64,000 nt of DNA from Budorcas taxicolor (GCF_023091745.1 NC_068920.1:116277622-116341621); one strand, 5' to 3'; positions 22,520-35,046 are shown, counted from the stretch's first letter. Notes: generated by a model not told the origin, from the sequence alone. Numbers and translations are program-made.

Positions 22520-24755
22520 ATTTTGATGGAAAAGAAAAAGGAACATTTAAGAGAAATCATAGAATGATTTTGTTGTAAGCTACAAAGCTCTATGTCTGGC
22601 TCATTCTAGAGAATGCATTCACTCTATTTCTAGTATAATGAACTAAATCTTAGGTATTTATATTAGTCTATTTCATGACTCATTGAGAAGTATGTATCTA
22701 TCTACATATTTCAATTATTTAAATATTGTATTTATTTACAATATATAATAATATTTTATATTGTAAAAATAATACCTATAGAAGATATAGAACTATTAAA
22801 ATGCAGAGAACAAGAGTTAAATCCCACCAAGATAGCATCACAGATGCTTAAATGTATTATATTCAGTCTGTTTTATGTGCTTATCAGTGTATGTTCTACC
22901 CATTTTTATCTCAAAACTCAGTACATTGTTTATTTAGTTTTAATTTCTGCTTGTATCAAGTTTTGTTTGAGCATATGTTCTACTATCCATATCTAGACCA
23001 CCTATGAGCCAGATGGATAAAATAAAAATTCATAAGGTTTGAGAAATTCTTAAGATTGGAAGTACTGAGAGGAGTTTTATACTTACAGCAATTATTATAT
23101 CATATATATTACATCAGTAAGCCCGGTGTAACTGAAAGAATGGGAACATAAATGTGTAGAAGGAAAAATAACATCAGATATCATCATTTAGTAGACTTAA
23201 TGACACAACAAAGCAAAGTATTGATTTAATGTATTATGCTGAAATTTTCAAATTTCCTAGAAAAAATGTAAATGGATGCAAAATTAGGATATTGGCCTAA
23301 CACAGGGTAAAATAGGTGATTGTGGAACCATATATGCTTTGGGGTGAGTTAGGATACAGCTGGATTAAAAAAAAAAAAAATTAGCCAGCCTTAACTATTT
23401 CCAAAAGAATTCTATTATGGTAGATGGCAAAGTGCCAAGCAGAGTTAAATATAGCTAATCATGATGGAAAATGAAAAGAATGATTACTAAAGATGAGCAA
23501 GGTGAGTTGAAATTTTATAGAAGTAAGATATGGGAACTTCAGACCTGTAACAGCCCTACTGTTAATAGGTTCTGCAAGCTGAAGTTATGCTCATGTAAGG
23601 GATCTCTTGGAAGAAAGATAGCTTCTGTGTGGGAAAGGAGAGCATGCTGCACACCACCCAGACTTCAGTCTCCACCAAGGAGAAGTGCGTCAATAAGATC
23701 AGATGTGCTGGGTCCTTTGTTTTTATTAATTTGCTTCACAGAGTTTATTTTGTTTATCTTCATATATTTTGGAAAGTTATATATTCATTTTAAGTTTAGA
23801 TTTGATTATATTTAAATAAAGCCTTTTGACTATTTTTTCTGATATTATCATAATGCAGAATGACTGCAACAGTATCTTTTGATTCCATCTAGTTACAATG
23901 AAGACTTTAGTACTCATTTCTTCAACCTCTTATCTTGATTCCAATTATTTGTTAAGAGGAGAATTTAGTATTAGATCAGTGTTTTTAAATGACTAGTTTT
24001 TATATTATATAAATTTTCTTTTGTGCATATTGTTTCTTTGCATTTGCATTCATTTTTGGAAACAACACTTCCATATTTTGCTTCTTAACACAACATCAGC
24101 CAGAAGAATTCTAGTGTCGTGATGGGCTGGGTGCACCAGGAGAGCCAATTAGTACCCCTTGGATATTTTAAGAGAAAAGTCTGTAACAAGGGACTGGAAG
24201 ACATATCTCCGTAGGCAGTCTCCTAGATTTCCCCCTAATAATGTGTGTGCCTAACTGAAGAGAAGTTACTATAGCAGATCCTTTTATTTCAGTATTTCAG
24301 CATCCCTAATTGTGGTGTCAGAAAGAATCTTAGAAGCACAGAGATAAATGGGAGACTAATGTGAAGGGAAGTTGATTAAAAATGTTCAATGAATTGAGTT
24401 TGGAACTAGTTTTTTATTTGCTACAAAAGCACAAAGTGGCAGACTGACTTCCAGGAGCAAATCCTTGCTCGAATATAAACTCAAAGAGCTGTAACTACCC
24501 TAAGGGATATGGTTCACCTCATTATCCAGAATTTCACTTTCAGTATTTTGCTACATAAGGTAAATTACTCTGGGTTGGTTGGGATGCTCTTTGCCCCTCT
24601 ATTAGGGTAGATGATCATATGTGCATGACTTTGAGGAAATGCCAGGAGGCCAGTTTTTAAGGAAAAAAGGAACAAAGAGAACTTTGTAGGGGAAAAACTT
24701 TTTTTTCTTCCCTATTATGTTCTTTGGCTGGCCTAATAATAAAATTGACATAGCA
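22520..24755. other. Long unassigned stretch
   Basis: An AT-rich region (22690-22800) is followed by sequence without a recognised repeat. A 14-bp A-run is at 23367-23380. A 114-codon ORF at 23471-23815 lacks any motif and ends in a phenylalanine-rich low-complexity tail. I do not call it a gene. Confidence 0.45.
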
Positions 24756-24763
24756 GGACTTGA

Positions 24764-25543
24764 TGTTGTTATTTAATCATTCAGTCACGTCCAACTCTGT
24801 GACCCAATGGACTGCAGCATGCCAGGCTTCCCCATCCTTCATCATATCCTGGAGTTTGCTCAAACTCATGTCCATTGAGTCAAGAATGCTATCCAGTCAT
24901 CTCTGTCATCCCCTTCTTCTCCTGCCCTCAATCTTTCCCAGCATCAGGGTCTTTTCCAATGACTTGGCTCTTCACATCAAGTGGCCAAAATTTTGGAGCC
25001 TCAGCTTCAGCAGTAGTCTTTCCGATGAATATTCAGGGTTGATTTCCTTTAGAATTGACTAGTTTGGTCCCTTTACAGTCCAAAGGGCTCTCAAGAGTCT
25101 TCTCCAGCACCAGTTTGAAAGCATCAATTATTCAGCGCTTAGCCTTCTTTATGGTCTGACTCTCACATCTGTACATGACTTTTGGAAAAACCATATCTTT
25201 GACTATATGAACCTTTGTGGGAAAAGTAATGTCTCTGCTTTTTAATACATTGTCTAGGTTTGTCATAATTTTTCTTCCAAGGAGCAAGTGTCTTTCAGTT
25301 TTGTGACTCTGGTCACTGTCTGCAGTGATTTTGGAGCCCAAGAAAATAATATCTGGCACTGATTCCACTTTTACCCCTTCTATTTGCCATGAAGTGATAG
25401 GACAGGATGCTGTGATCTTAGTTTTTCGAATGTTGAGTTTAAAGTCAACTTTTTCACTCTCCTCTTTCATCAAGAGGCTTTTTAGTTCCTCTTTACTTTC
25501 TGCCATTAGTGTGTAATCATCTGCCTATCTGAGGTTATTGATA
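24764..25543 (-). mobile_element. BovB LINE, 5' truncated
   Basis: Reversed BovB from the 3' tail region (gtcacgtccaactctgtgacc) to the RT motif region. The 124-codon frame at 25132-25506 holds the post-RT segment (LNIRKTKITASCPITSWQIE, then FLGSKITADSDQSHKTERHL and LGRKIMTNLDNVLKSRDITF). The aspartate box region at the 5' edge is disrupted. Confidence 0.92.
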
Positions 25544-25709
25544 GAATAGATTAACAGAAGTAAAACACTAAATTTTATATGTATAGGAGGTCAAATATTT
25601 GAAGTTTTCTTATATTCAGGCAACTGAGATTGTAGCCATTCTGAGCTAAGGGGAAGAGTGTGGGGACTTCACTGGTGATGAAGATAATTCAAGGGGAATA
25701 TTGGAAGAG

Positions 25710-25965
25710 CAAATATTCTGTAAACAAATGTTTGCTTGTCATGCAGATATGTCTTTCTGGTGTATCTCTGATACTAACTCGTTTCCTGGTATAGGAATTC
25801 TATCAGAATTCTTTTAGGAAACTAAGGGAGAAATTAAAAACAAAAACAAAAACAAAAACAAAACTCTTTCTGAGTCTGTTTGGCTTTGATTGTCTTTAGC
25901 TCATAATAGTCCACATGCTATGGGTGCATTTTGGGTCTTGTATTCTGTTACCTCTCAACTTCAGT
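25710..25965. repeat. Unnamed dispersed repeat, copy 1
   Basis: The stretch ending ggctttgattgtctttagctcataatagtccacatgc resembles the sequence at about 31905-31990 (gggccttgattgttttcagtccaaaataatccacatgcc). An (aaaac)n tract lies at 25836-25864. The family is unknown to me; it could be an LTR or ERV fragment. Confidence 0.45.
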
Positions 25966-26508
25966 TAAAGGTAAAAGTATCTGTACTGTTTTAACAGATC
26001 ATTAATATATTCTACTGTGTCAATTATATTCTTTGGTTATGAAAATCTCAATCCCTTGTTCTTATACATCTGTGAGAAAGCTTCATTTACTTTGAGTTTA
26101 TCAAGATTATTATTGCTAACTCATGATTTCTTAAGAAGTGAGAATTGATTTGTTGGATTACTCAGACTAGCAAAGGAAACAGTCACCTTAATTCCTCAAA
26201 TATTTCTGTATTTTTGCTCTTGAAACTGTTGCCTTGAGAGGGTTTGCATTCTACAGCATTCTAATTTACTTGCTTCCTTATAGTAAACTAATCTTTTGAT
26301 GCCTATCCTCGTACGTTTTTAAATTTCTTGATTAATTGAGAATCCATAGCAAAAGGGGTATGACTTCTTTGACCTTTGTTAACCTTAATATTTGTCTCAG
26401 AAACTCAGATCAGAGATGTATAGTTGCCATGTCTAGAAAAATCTACCTAGAGTATTGTCTTTATTTTCTTTGCTTTATAAAAAATTGATTCTCAGCTTAC
26501 TCAAGCGG
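25966..26508. other. Unassigned sequence
   Basis: Nothing recognised. Confidence 0.4.
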
Positions 26509-26631
26509 GGCATAGCAACCCACTCCAGTATTCTTGCCTGGAGAATCCCATGGACAGAGGAGCCTGGTGGTCTACAGTCCATAAGGTCTCAAAGAGTCAG
26601 ACATGGGTGAAATGACTTAGCATGCACACAT
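26509..26631 (+). mobile_element. Bov-tA SINE, 5' truncated
   Basis: Only the BovA half is present, starting at catagcaacccactccag and ending at acttagcatgcacac. The tRNA-like head is missing. Confidence 0.9.
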
Positions 26632-27680
26632 GAGCTTAGTTGGATAAGAAGAAAAAGAAATGAGATCTGGAAAGTAATTAAAAACTCCACTCCCTACCTC
26701 TTGCTCACTTTTCTTTACTTTTAGCTTCTATATTCTCTCTGTTTCTCTTTTCATTGAGCAGCTTCCTATGTTTACTCAGTTTCTACTCAACTGTAGTTTG
26801 AACTTCTGCATAAGAGGTGCCAGTCTCCAATGGTCTGATTGATCACACGCTTATCTCCAGAGCTATGACACTTGGTCAAAACTATAGAATGTCTTAACTG
26901 AAAGTATATGATGTTTTGTAATTATGAATCCATGAGAAGAATGCACCAACCTGTAAGCATTGTTTATTTACAATAATTGGATTTATGATTTGAGTCAGTA
27001 GCATCTTAATGGTTAAATCTGATCAGATACTTCATTCTAAGATATTTCCTCTATGTGTTGACTTTGGACTTCTTGTTGCTGAGGTGCTTTGCATGCACAT
27101 CAGTGATGGTTTGGTAGAGATAGACTGAATTCTATGTGACCCAATCCAGAAAAAGGAGGGCAAAGAAGCCTGTGTCTGAGGTCTGTAGACCCCTTCTAAT
27201 TATGTTATTCTTTTGCTATTGCTGACCTATACTTGTTGCCTGCAGTAAAACTGTTGTGAGTATAATCTCTGTGAATCCTGCAACTCCTTTCAGCAATCAA
27301 GCACTTCACATGATTAATGTGCAATTAACACAGCTTGCCATGACACAGAACTCTCCTTCACAGTGTCTTCCACTTTATCTCCTATCTCTAATGGATCCAA
27401 ACATTCTTAGTTTAGATTTACAAAGGTGTCTGATTGGCCCAAGTCATTTACTTTCTTTTTTCTTTTGTTTTTACATGACATAGAGCATTATTTAAAACAA
27501 AAAAAAGACTGTGAGATTGGCTGTCCTTGAGTTATCTCTGGGTGCCCAAGGATCCAAAGTTATGCTATGCAAAGCATGGTCCCATAAGAAGCAGATGTGA
27601 ACCAGGCAATTTCAACTGACATACAGACAGAGCCTCTGGCAGTGCTGTGAGGCCAGGCTACACAATTCAAACACCATCTA
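26632..27680. other. Mostly unassigned; possible old LTR near 27180-27310
   Basis: The stretch ctgcagtaaaactgttgtgagtataatctctgtgaatcctgcaactcctttcagcaatc has the look of an old ERVL-type LTR end, but the match is from memory and weak. The rest is unrecognised. Confidence 0.3.
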
Positions 27681-27872
27681 TATGGTCACTAGTTGTGTCT
27701 GACTCTTTGTGACCCTGTGGACTGAAGCCCACCATTCTTCTGCCCAAGGAATTTTCCAGGCAAGAATACGAGAGAGGGGTGCCATTTCCTACTCTAGGGA
27801 TTGAACCCATCTTTCCTGCATCTCCTGCATTGACAAGCAGATTCTTTACCACTAATGCCACCTGGGAAACCT
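27681..27872 (-). mobile_element. Bov-tA SINE
   Basis: A reversed Bov-tA with a short internal deletion around the ctccagggga region, ending at gccacctgggaaacct. Confidence 0.92.
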
Positions 27873-28421
27873 TCTGTCTGTATATATACATCTAATAGCA
27901 GATGCTTACTTGCTTACCCAGCAACTGAAGGCTCTTTGTCCTCTGATTTCCCATCATTCAGTTTGTTTCTCAGTTTTCTTAATATTTAGTAAATGAGTGA
28001 ATATGTTTATTCTGTATTGGGAAGAGGATACCTGCAGTTTGGTCAAATAAGCTTATGATGGAACTAGATAATTCAAGATGAGAGATAGAGATGGTCTGAG
28101 CCCATAGATAGGAGATTAGCTTGGTTGATGGACTGATTCCAACCTTGAGAATTTAAAGATAAGTCTGGGCATACACAGAACATAAGCCAAAAAGGAATGT
28201 GGTCATGGCTGAAGTCAAGAACATCTCACTTGGAAATAAGTAAAGGCTTTGGAAGAAGGTCTGAGTTGAGTTGTTCACTGTTGCAGATAAAAAGGAAGTG
28301 GAAGTTTTGTGACTTGGAATGTAGTTGTGTTTACTTGGTAGCCAGGGAAACCAAATACTAACAGATGTTGAAACAAGTGGCCAAGACAAGAAAGAAAAAT
28401 GAAAGTTGAAAATAGCCACAT
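27873..28421. other. Unassigned sequence
   Basis: The 88-codon minus ORF at 28153-28419 has no motif that I recognise. No repeat family is clear. Confidence 0.4.
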
Positions 28422-28640
28422 AGAATGAGCATTTACTGTGTATCAGGTACTGTTATAAGAGCTCTTCTCATATTAACTCATTCAATACACAAAAAGGCAC
28501 TTTTGATTATATTTTCTCTTTTATAGTAATCATTTTTAAAATGAGGAAACTAAGTAAGAGAAGATAGGATACTTGTCCAAAGTAATACATCCAGAAAGTG
28601 GCAGAGTGAGGAAATTTAGAATTAGAACTTCTGCTCTTAC
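28422..28640 (-). mobile_element. MIR SINE
   Basis: A reversed MIR with clear landmarks: gagcatttactgtgtatcaggtactgttataag, aactcattcaatac, aaaatgaggaaactaagtaag, and catccagaaagtggcagagtg. Confidence 0.75.
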
Positions 28641-29187
28641 CTTCTACCCTAAACTTTCTCCTAAAGCTTCTTATGAGGTGAGTTCCACTAACAATGTTTT
28701 GATAAAAATTACTCAAGAGTTTTCGGTCTTAAATGGATCCTGTCTTTGGGCTGGAGGTATGGCAATAGAACTTTCTTTGGAGACTAGAACAGCCTGACTG
28801 ACTTTCACTATCACCTTGTTTGTTACAAAGTCCAGTTATGCTATTCTTTTGAGCCATCTTGCATTTTCAATCAGTCCTCTAGCAATTCATTATAGTCATG
28901 TTACCATGGTAGGAAAAAAAAAGAAAAAATATATATATAAATGGAATATTATTCATTTAAGATAATTATTTTCTCTTGTAACTCATATGTTTGTTCTGGC
29001 TGTTTTTGCCAATAACCAAAGTGATGAGTCTTCACATCATCCTAAAGTGAGTATATTTTTCAAGATCAGTCATGTGTTTTCATTATTATCAGATAAGACT
29101 GGTTGATTCCCTAATGTAGGGGTAGATAATTTAATTTACCTCCAACCTTCTAGATTCTTTTGGCTTGTCTAATAATTAAATCAGGTT
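28641..29187. other. Unassigned sequence
   Basis: Contains an aaa/ta low-complexity patch at about 28913-28945. Nothing else recognised. Confidence 0.4.
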
Positions 29188-29259
29188 AGAAACAAATGTT
29201 CTTCAGGCACTCTGTCTATCAGATCTAGTCCCTTGAATTGATTTGTCACTTCCACTATA

Positions 29260-30025
29260 TAATTGCAAGGGATTTGATTTAGTCATACCTGAATAGTCTA
29301 GTGGTTTTTCCTACTTTCTTCAATTTAAGTCTGAATTTGGCCATAAGGAGTTCATGATCAGAGCCACAGTCAGCTCCTGGTGTTGTTTTTACTGACTGTA
29401 TAGAGATTCTCCAACTTTGGCTGCAAAGAATGTAATCAATCTGATTTTGGTGTTGACCATCTGGTGATGTCCATGTGTAGAGTCTTCTTTTGTGTTGTTG
29501 GAAGAGGGAGTTTGCAATGACCAGTGCATTCTCTTGACAAAACTCTGTTAGCCCTTGACCCGTTTTGTTTTGTACTTCAAGGACAAATTTGCCTATTACC
29601 CCAGGTATCTCTTGACTTCCACTTTTGCCTTCCAGTCCCCTATAATGAAAAGGACATCCTTTTTTGAGTGTTAGAAGGTCTTATAGGTCTTCATAGAACC
29701 ATTCCACTTCAGCTTCTTCAGCATTAATGGTTGGGGCATAGACTTAGATTACTGTACTACTGAATGGTTTGCCTTGGAAACGAACAGAGATCAATGTTAT
29801 TTTTGAGACTGAATCCAAGTACTGCATTTTGGACTCTTTTGTTGACTATGATGGCTACTCCATTTCTTCTAAGGGATTCTTGCCCACAGTAGTAGATATA
29901 ATGGTCATCTGAGTTAAATTCACCCATTTGAATTCAGTCCATTTTAATTCACTGATTCCTAAAATGTCGATGTTCACTCTTGCCATCTCCTGTTTGACTA
30001 CTTCCAATTTGCCTTGATTCATGGC
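29260..30025 (-). pseudogene. BovB AP-like endonuclease remnant
   Basis: The conserved blocks of the RTE-clade apurinic-like endonuclease can be followed in sense order: a GISELKWT block (metal-binding Glu) near 29950, a YAP block near 29730, a G-D-W block near 29625, and an intact S-D-H-E-L block near 29360. In the G-D-W-N-A motif the Asn reads as Lys (gactggaaggca), which removes a catalytic residue. Frameshifts and stops break the frame throughout. The domain would nick target DNA to start retroposition; this copy cannot. Confidence 0.75.
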
Positions 30026-30536
30026 CCTAACTTTCCAGGTTCCTATGTAATATTGCTGTTTACAGCATCAGACTTTGCTTATATCACCAGTCCCTTCCAC
30101 AACTAGGTGTTGTTTTTGCTTTGGCTTCATCTCTTCATTCTTTCTGGAGTTATTTCTCCACTGATCACCAGTAGCATATTGGGAACCTACCAACCTGGGG
30201 ACTTCATCTTTCAGTGTCCAATCTTTTTTCCTTTTCATACTGTTCATGGGGTTTTCGAGGCAAGAACATTGAAGTGGTTTGCCATTCCCTTCTCCAGTGG
30301 ACCACATTTTGTCAGAACTCTCCACCATGACCTGTCCATCTTGGGTGGCTCTACATGGCCTGGTTCACAATTTCATTGAGTTAGACAAGGCTGCAGTCCA
30401 TGTGGTCAGATTGGTTAGCTTTCTGTGATTGTTGTTTCATTCTGTCTGCCCTCTGATGGAGAAGGATAAGAGGCTTATGTAAATTTCCTGATGGGAGAGA
30501 CTGACTGAAGGGGGACTGGGTCTTATTCTTAAAGAG

Positions 30537-31177
30537 ATGGAAATACCAGACCACCTGACCTGCCTCCTGAGGAACCTGTATGAAGGTCAAGAAGCAATAG
30601 TTAAAACTGGACATGGAACAACAGACTGGTTCCAAATCAGAAAAGGCGTACATCAAGACTGTATATTGTCACCCTGCTTATTTAACTTAGATGCAGAGTA
30701 CACCATGAGAAATGTGGGCTGAAAGAAACATAAGCTGGAATCAAGATTTCTGGGAGAAATATCAATAACCTCAGATATGCAGATGACACCACCCTTATGG
30801 CAGAAAGTGAAGAAGAACTAAAGAGCCTCTTGATGAAAGTGAAAGAGGAGAGTGAAAAAGTTACCTTAAAGCTCAACATTCACAAAACTAAGATCATCGC
30901 ATCTGGTCCCATCACTTCATGGCAAATAGATGGAGCAACAATGGAAACAGTGACAGACTTTTTTTTCCTGGGCTCCAAAATCACTGCAGATGGTGACAGC
31001 AACCATGAAATTAAAAGACACTTGTTCCTGGGAAGAAAAATTATAAAGAACATAGACAGCATATTAAAAAGCAGAGACATTACTTTGCCAACAAAGATCC
31101 ATCTAGTCAAAGCTATGGTTTTTACATTAGTCATGTATGGATGTGAGAGTTGGACTATAAAGAAAGCTGAGCACTGA
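30537..31177 (+). pseudogene. BovB reverse-transcriptase core remnant
   Basis: RT motif B (the F-Q-I-R-K-G-V-H-Q-D-C-I-L-S-P block) is in one frame. The catalytic R-Y-A-D-D-T-T-L motif C lies at about 30770-30800 in another. The frame 30797-31177 then carries the post-RT part (KLNIHKTKIIASGPITSWQI, then KRHLFLGRKIIKNIDSILKS and VMYGCESWTIKKAEH). Motif A is absent because the element starts just upstream of motif B. At least one frameshift and stops inactivate it. Confidence 0.85.
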
Positions 31178-31704
31178 AGAATTGATGCTTTTGAACTGTG
31201 GTGTTAGAGAAGACTCTTGAGTGTACCTTGGATTGCAAGGAGAGCCAACTTGTCCATCCTAAAGGAAATCAATACTGAATATTCATTGGAAGTACTGATG
31301 CTGAAGCTGAAACTCCAATACTCTGGCCACCTGATGGGGAGAACTGACTCACTGGAAAAGACCCTGATGCGAGGAAAGATTGAAGGCAGGAGGAGCAGGG
31401 GAGGAAAGAGGCTGAGATGTTTGAATGGAATCATTGACTTGATGGACATAAGCTTGAGTAAGCTTTGGGAGCTGGTGATGGACAGGGAGGCCTGGTGTGC
31501 TATAGTCCATGGGGTCGCAAAGAGTTGAATAAGACTGAGCGACTGAACAGAACAGAGAAACACGTGCAGGAGACACATATAGACATGAAAAGGTACTGGA
31601 CTGACTGGCTATTGAGGCTGAGACACCGTCCTGAGCTAGGGAGGAGATGATAGGATTTAGGACCTCAGAGAGGAGAAAGATCATTCACAGGAAAATGGGG
31701 AGAG

Positions 31705-32065
31705 CATATGTTTGGTACACACATGTTTGTCATGCTCTGCAAAGACAATGGGACACAGAGAGGAATTTGAACAAAACAGGCCTTGCCAAGTTCCGTCTAG
31801 CACAACACACAGATTGATACCATAATTTTTGTGATCTTTGGTGATAGCTATTTTTTCGGTCCAAGGCCTCTATTTAAATTATTTTAAGCAGTTAACAGGG
31901 AAGTAAAAACTTTTCTTAAGTCATTTGGGCCTTGATTGTTTTCAGTCCAAAATAATCCACATGCCAAGTGGCATACTTTAGGGATGCTCATTCTGAACCC
32001 CTTCACTAATTTCCTCAGTGATAGGACTAATATCAGGAGGAAGATAAATCATTAAGCCCATTCTC
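31705..32065. repeat. Unnamed dispersed repeat, copy 2
   Basis: It shares the core ttgattgttttcagtccaaaataatccacatgcc with 25,890-25,950, in the same orientation. It continues with gacaatgggacacagagagg and ctcagtgataggactaatatcagg, which I associate loosely with ruminant endogenous-retrovirus-derived repeats. The family is not assigned. Confidence 0.4.
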
Positions 32066-32239
32066 TTTATTGCAAAGTAGCAAAGCTCACAATAGCTTTT
32101 CTGTGAAGTTCATTATTTCACTAATAAAATGATAACCTGCTTAACATTCCAATCATGTTTCTCTTATGATGGAATGACAACCTCAGATCAATTTTACTGG
32201 ATCAATGTAATAATAAGAGTCAACAATAATATAATTATG

Positions 32240-32430
32240 CAATACTTACAGTATGCCAGACACTGTGATATTCATTCTCCAAATTCCTAAATAATATTTT
32301 GGGGTAGGTTTTAATAGCTATCTTTTATATGATAAAATGGCCTTAGAGTGTAACCTACCCAAAGTCACAGGAGGCTTAAACAATGAAACTGAGATGTATT
32401 CTCAGGTACCTATGGCTCTAAATTCTGTGA
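32240..32430 (-). mobile_element. MIR SINE fragment
   Basis: Reversed MIR landmarks: caatacttacagtatgccagacactgtgatatt, tatatgataaaatggccttagag, cctacccaaagtcacaggagg. Confidence 0.65.
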
Positions 32431-33450
32431 AAACTGCTTTCTCCCCTACTTATTTATTGATGCAACGACTTATAATAACAAGACATAAAAAAACCTAAAA
32501 AGATTGCTTAATTTAGTCTCTAAAAGAGTTTCAAAAATAAACAGGGTTCAAATACAACTAGTAAGTTCTGGCTCCACTGTCCTTGGTTCTGTGGTTTAAT
32601 ATTTGTGTTACAGTGCAGTCATTATGTGGAGAAACTTGCCAAAGCCTTTTGCTGAAATCACAGAGATACTATCAGTGTGAAATACTCAAATATTTGCAAT
32701 TTATTTTCTTTTTTTCCTTGGATAAAATGTTGTCATAAAACATCAAAATGCCATCCTAAGGATAGAAAACAACCCCAAAGCGGGATCATTGAATGTGTTG
32801 TAGTCTTAAACATCTCAAGCCTAATCCAGTGATGAGTGATAAACATTTTTCTCTCCTTTGAGATCTGAAAGAGTTAATTGCTTTTCAAACAGTACAGTTT
32901 ACTCCTATGGAGCAGAGCGATTAGATGACAACGGATTTTAGAAGGCTTTATGCTTGAAATACTTGAATACAATAGAATTTTATCTTCCTCTTACAAATGT
33001 AATTTTTTTCCTCTTTTTTTATTTCTCTCCTTAAACATGAATGATAGGCTATTAAAGGTTTTCTTTAGGGGAAGATATTTTTGACTTGCATTGCTGTGGT
33101 AACTTGATCTAATCAACAAAATGCCAAGTTGATAACCACTCTCATTTCCTTGCCATAGAATATAAGAGGAATAAATCCAAAGGAGTGAAGCATTATAGTA
33201 TGCTTCCAGATCCTTCATCAGTCATGTAGACATTTTTAATAGTGTATAGTAGTATCTCCCATTGGTGGCGAGAATCAAGAACATGACTGTGTGCACAATA
33301 TTTTGGTAGATGTTTATGCAACTTGCCTTTAGGTAATCTTTGCCTTTTGACTTTTTAAATGACTCATTGAACTATCATTCTTCTGGGCTAAGAATTTATT
33401 ATTTTTAGAAATTTAAATCAGAATGTTAATGAGATATCTGCACTCTCATT
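32431..33450. other. Unassigned sequence
   Basis: No recognisable gene or repeat. Confidence 0.4.
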
Positions 33451-33454
33451 TTCA

Positions 33455-34640
33455 TTGTAGAATTATTCACAACAACCAATATATAGAAATAACCGAATGC
33501 CCCTTCTATTGAGGAATAAATGGATAAGAGAATACAGTCTATACATATAATGGAATACTATCCAGTGTTAAAAAGGAAGCAAATCCTGCCATTTGCAACA
33601 ACATGGAAGGACCTAGAGGACATTATGCAAAGTGAAATAAGCCTGCCATAGAACGACAAACATTTTGTGATCACATTGTATGTGGAATCTAAAACAGTCA
33701 ATCTCAGAAGCGGAGAGAATAGTGATATTGCCAGAGACAAGAAGGAAAGACAAATCAAGAAGTGATAGTCAAAAGGTATAAAGTTTCAGTTATGGAAAAT
33801 AAATAAGTTCTGGAGATGTACTATACATCATGGTGCCTTTTAACAATACTGTGTTGCGTATTTAAATTTTAAGTAAGGTGGATTTAATGTTAATTGCCCT
33901 AACCACACACACCAAAACACATGATAATAATAATAAAGAGGATGGGAGGAAACTTTTGGAGATAGTTGTCATGTTTATAGCCTTGATGCTGATGATGTTT
34001 TCACAGGTGTATCAATTCAGTTCAGTTCAGTCACTCAGTCATGTCTGACTCTTTGCGACCTCATGGACTGCAGCACTCCAGGCTTCCCTGTCCATCACCA
34101 GCTCCTGGAGCTTGCTCAAAATCATGTCAATCCAGCTGGTGATGCCATCCAACCATCCATCTCATCCTCTGTCATCACCTTCTCCTCGTGTCTTCCTTCA
34201 ATCTTTCCTAGCCTCAGGGTCTTTTCCAATGAGTCAGTTCTTTGGATCAGGTGGCCAGTGTATTGGAGTTTCAGCTTCAGCATCAGTCCTTCCAATGAAT
34301 ATTCAGGACTGATTTCCTTGAGGATTGACTGATTGGCTCTCCTTGCAGTCCAAGGGATGCTCAAAAGTCTTCTCCAACATCACAGTTCAAAAGCATCAAT
34401 TATTCTGTGCTCAGCTTTCTTTATAGTCCAACTCTCACATCCATATATGACTACTGGAAAAACCATAGCTTTGACTAGACAGACCTTTGTTGGCAAAGTA
34501 ATGTCTCTGCTTCTTAATATGCTGTTTGGGTTAGTCATAGCTTTTCTTCTCAGGTGTATACATATCCCCAAACTTATTGATTTGCATTCGTTAAGTATAC
34601 ACAAGCTTTTATATGTCAATCATACTTTAGAAAAGCTGTT
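33455..34640 (+). mobile_element. Old L1 3' end, split by BovB
   Basis: Forward L1 ORF2 end and 3' UTR landmarks are present: aattattcacaacaaccaatatatag, ggaataaatggataagag, atggaatactatccagtg, catttgcaacaacatggaaggacctag, tgtatgtggaatctaaaac. After the BovB the 3' UTR resumes with tacatatccccaaacttattg to gtcaatcatac. It is much older than the L1-BT copies. Confidence 0.75.
34013..34550 (-). mobile_element. BovB LINE, 5' truncated
   Basis: A reversed BovB 3' end with the caattcagttcagttcag tail. The perfect 9-bp duplication caggtgtat at 34004-34012 and 34551-34559 shows that this truncated copy inserted directly into an old L1. Confidence 0.96.
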
Positions 34641-34696
34641 TTTAAAAATACAATGTATTAGTTTTATAAAACCTCATTTCTGTGTGAGAGAGTTTG

Positions 34697-34963
34697 CTGC
34701 TGCTAAGTCACTTCAGTTGTGTCTGACTCTATGCGACCCCATAGGTGGTAGCCCACCAGGCTCCCCTTCCCTGGGATTCTCCAGGCAAGAACACTGGAGT
34801 GGGTTGCCATTTCCTTCTCCAATGCATGAAAGTGAAAAGTGAAAGTGAAGTCGCTCAGTCGTGTTGGACCCTCAGTGACCCCATGGACTGCAGCCTTTCA
34901 GGCTCCTCCATCCATGGAATTTTCCAGGGAAGAGTACTGGAGTGGAGTACCATTGCCTTCTCC
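34697..34963 (-). mobile_element. BovA2 SINE (dimeric)
   Basis: A reversed dimer with a (ctg)n tail and a gaaagtgaaaagtgaaagtg linker. The perfect 14-bp duplication tgtgagagagtttg lies at 34683-34696 and 34964-34977. Confidence 0.97.
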
Positions 34964-35046
34964 TGTGAGAGAGTTTGGAATCTCCAAATCCTGAATAGTG
35001 TGTTCCTTAGGGTGAATTCATTTAGATGGACAATGTGAGTGTGTGT

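Larger units (their letters stand above)
29195..31555 (+). mobile_element. BovB LINE with inverted 5' half
   Basis: From 29195 to about 30530 the sequence is the BovB 5' UTR and endonuclease region on the minus strand. From about 30531 to 31555 it is the RT core to the 3' tail on the plus strand. The 5' end of the inverted arm abuts the RT half, which is the geometry predicted by twin priming. The segment between endonuclease and RT core is lost. A 7-bp repeat agaaaca flanks the element (29188-29194, 31556-31562) and is a plausible target duplication. Confidence 0.88.

Noticed and set aside
23471..23815. 114-codon ORF
   Set aside because: It has no motif and ends in AT-driven low-complexity sequence.
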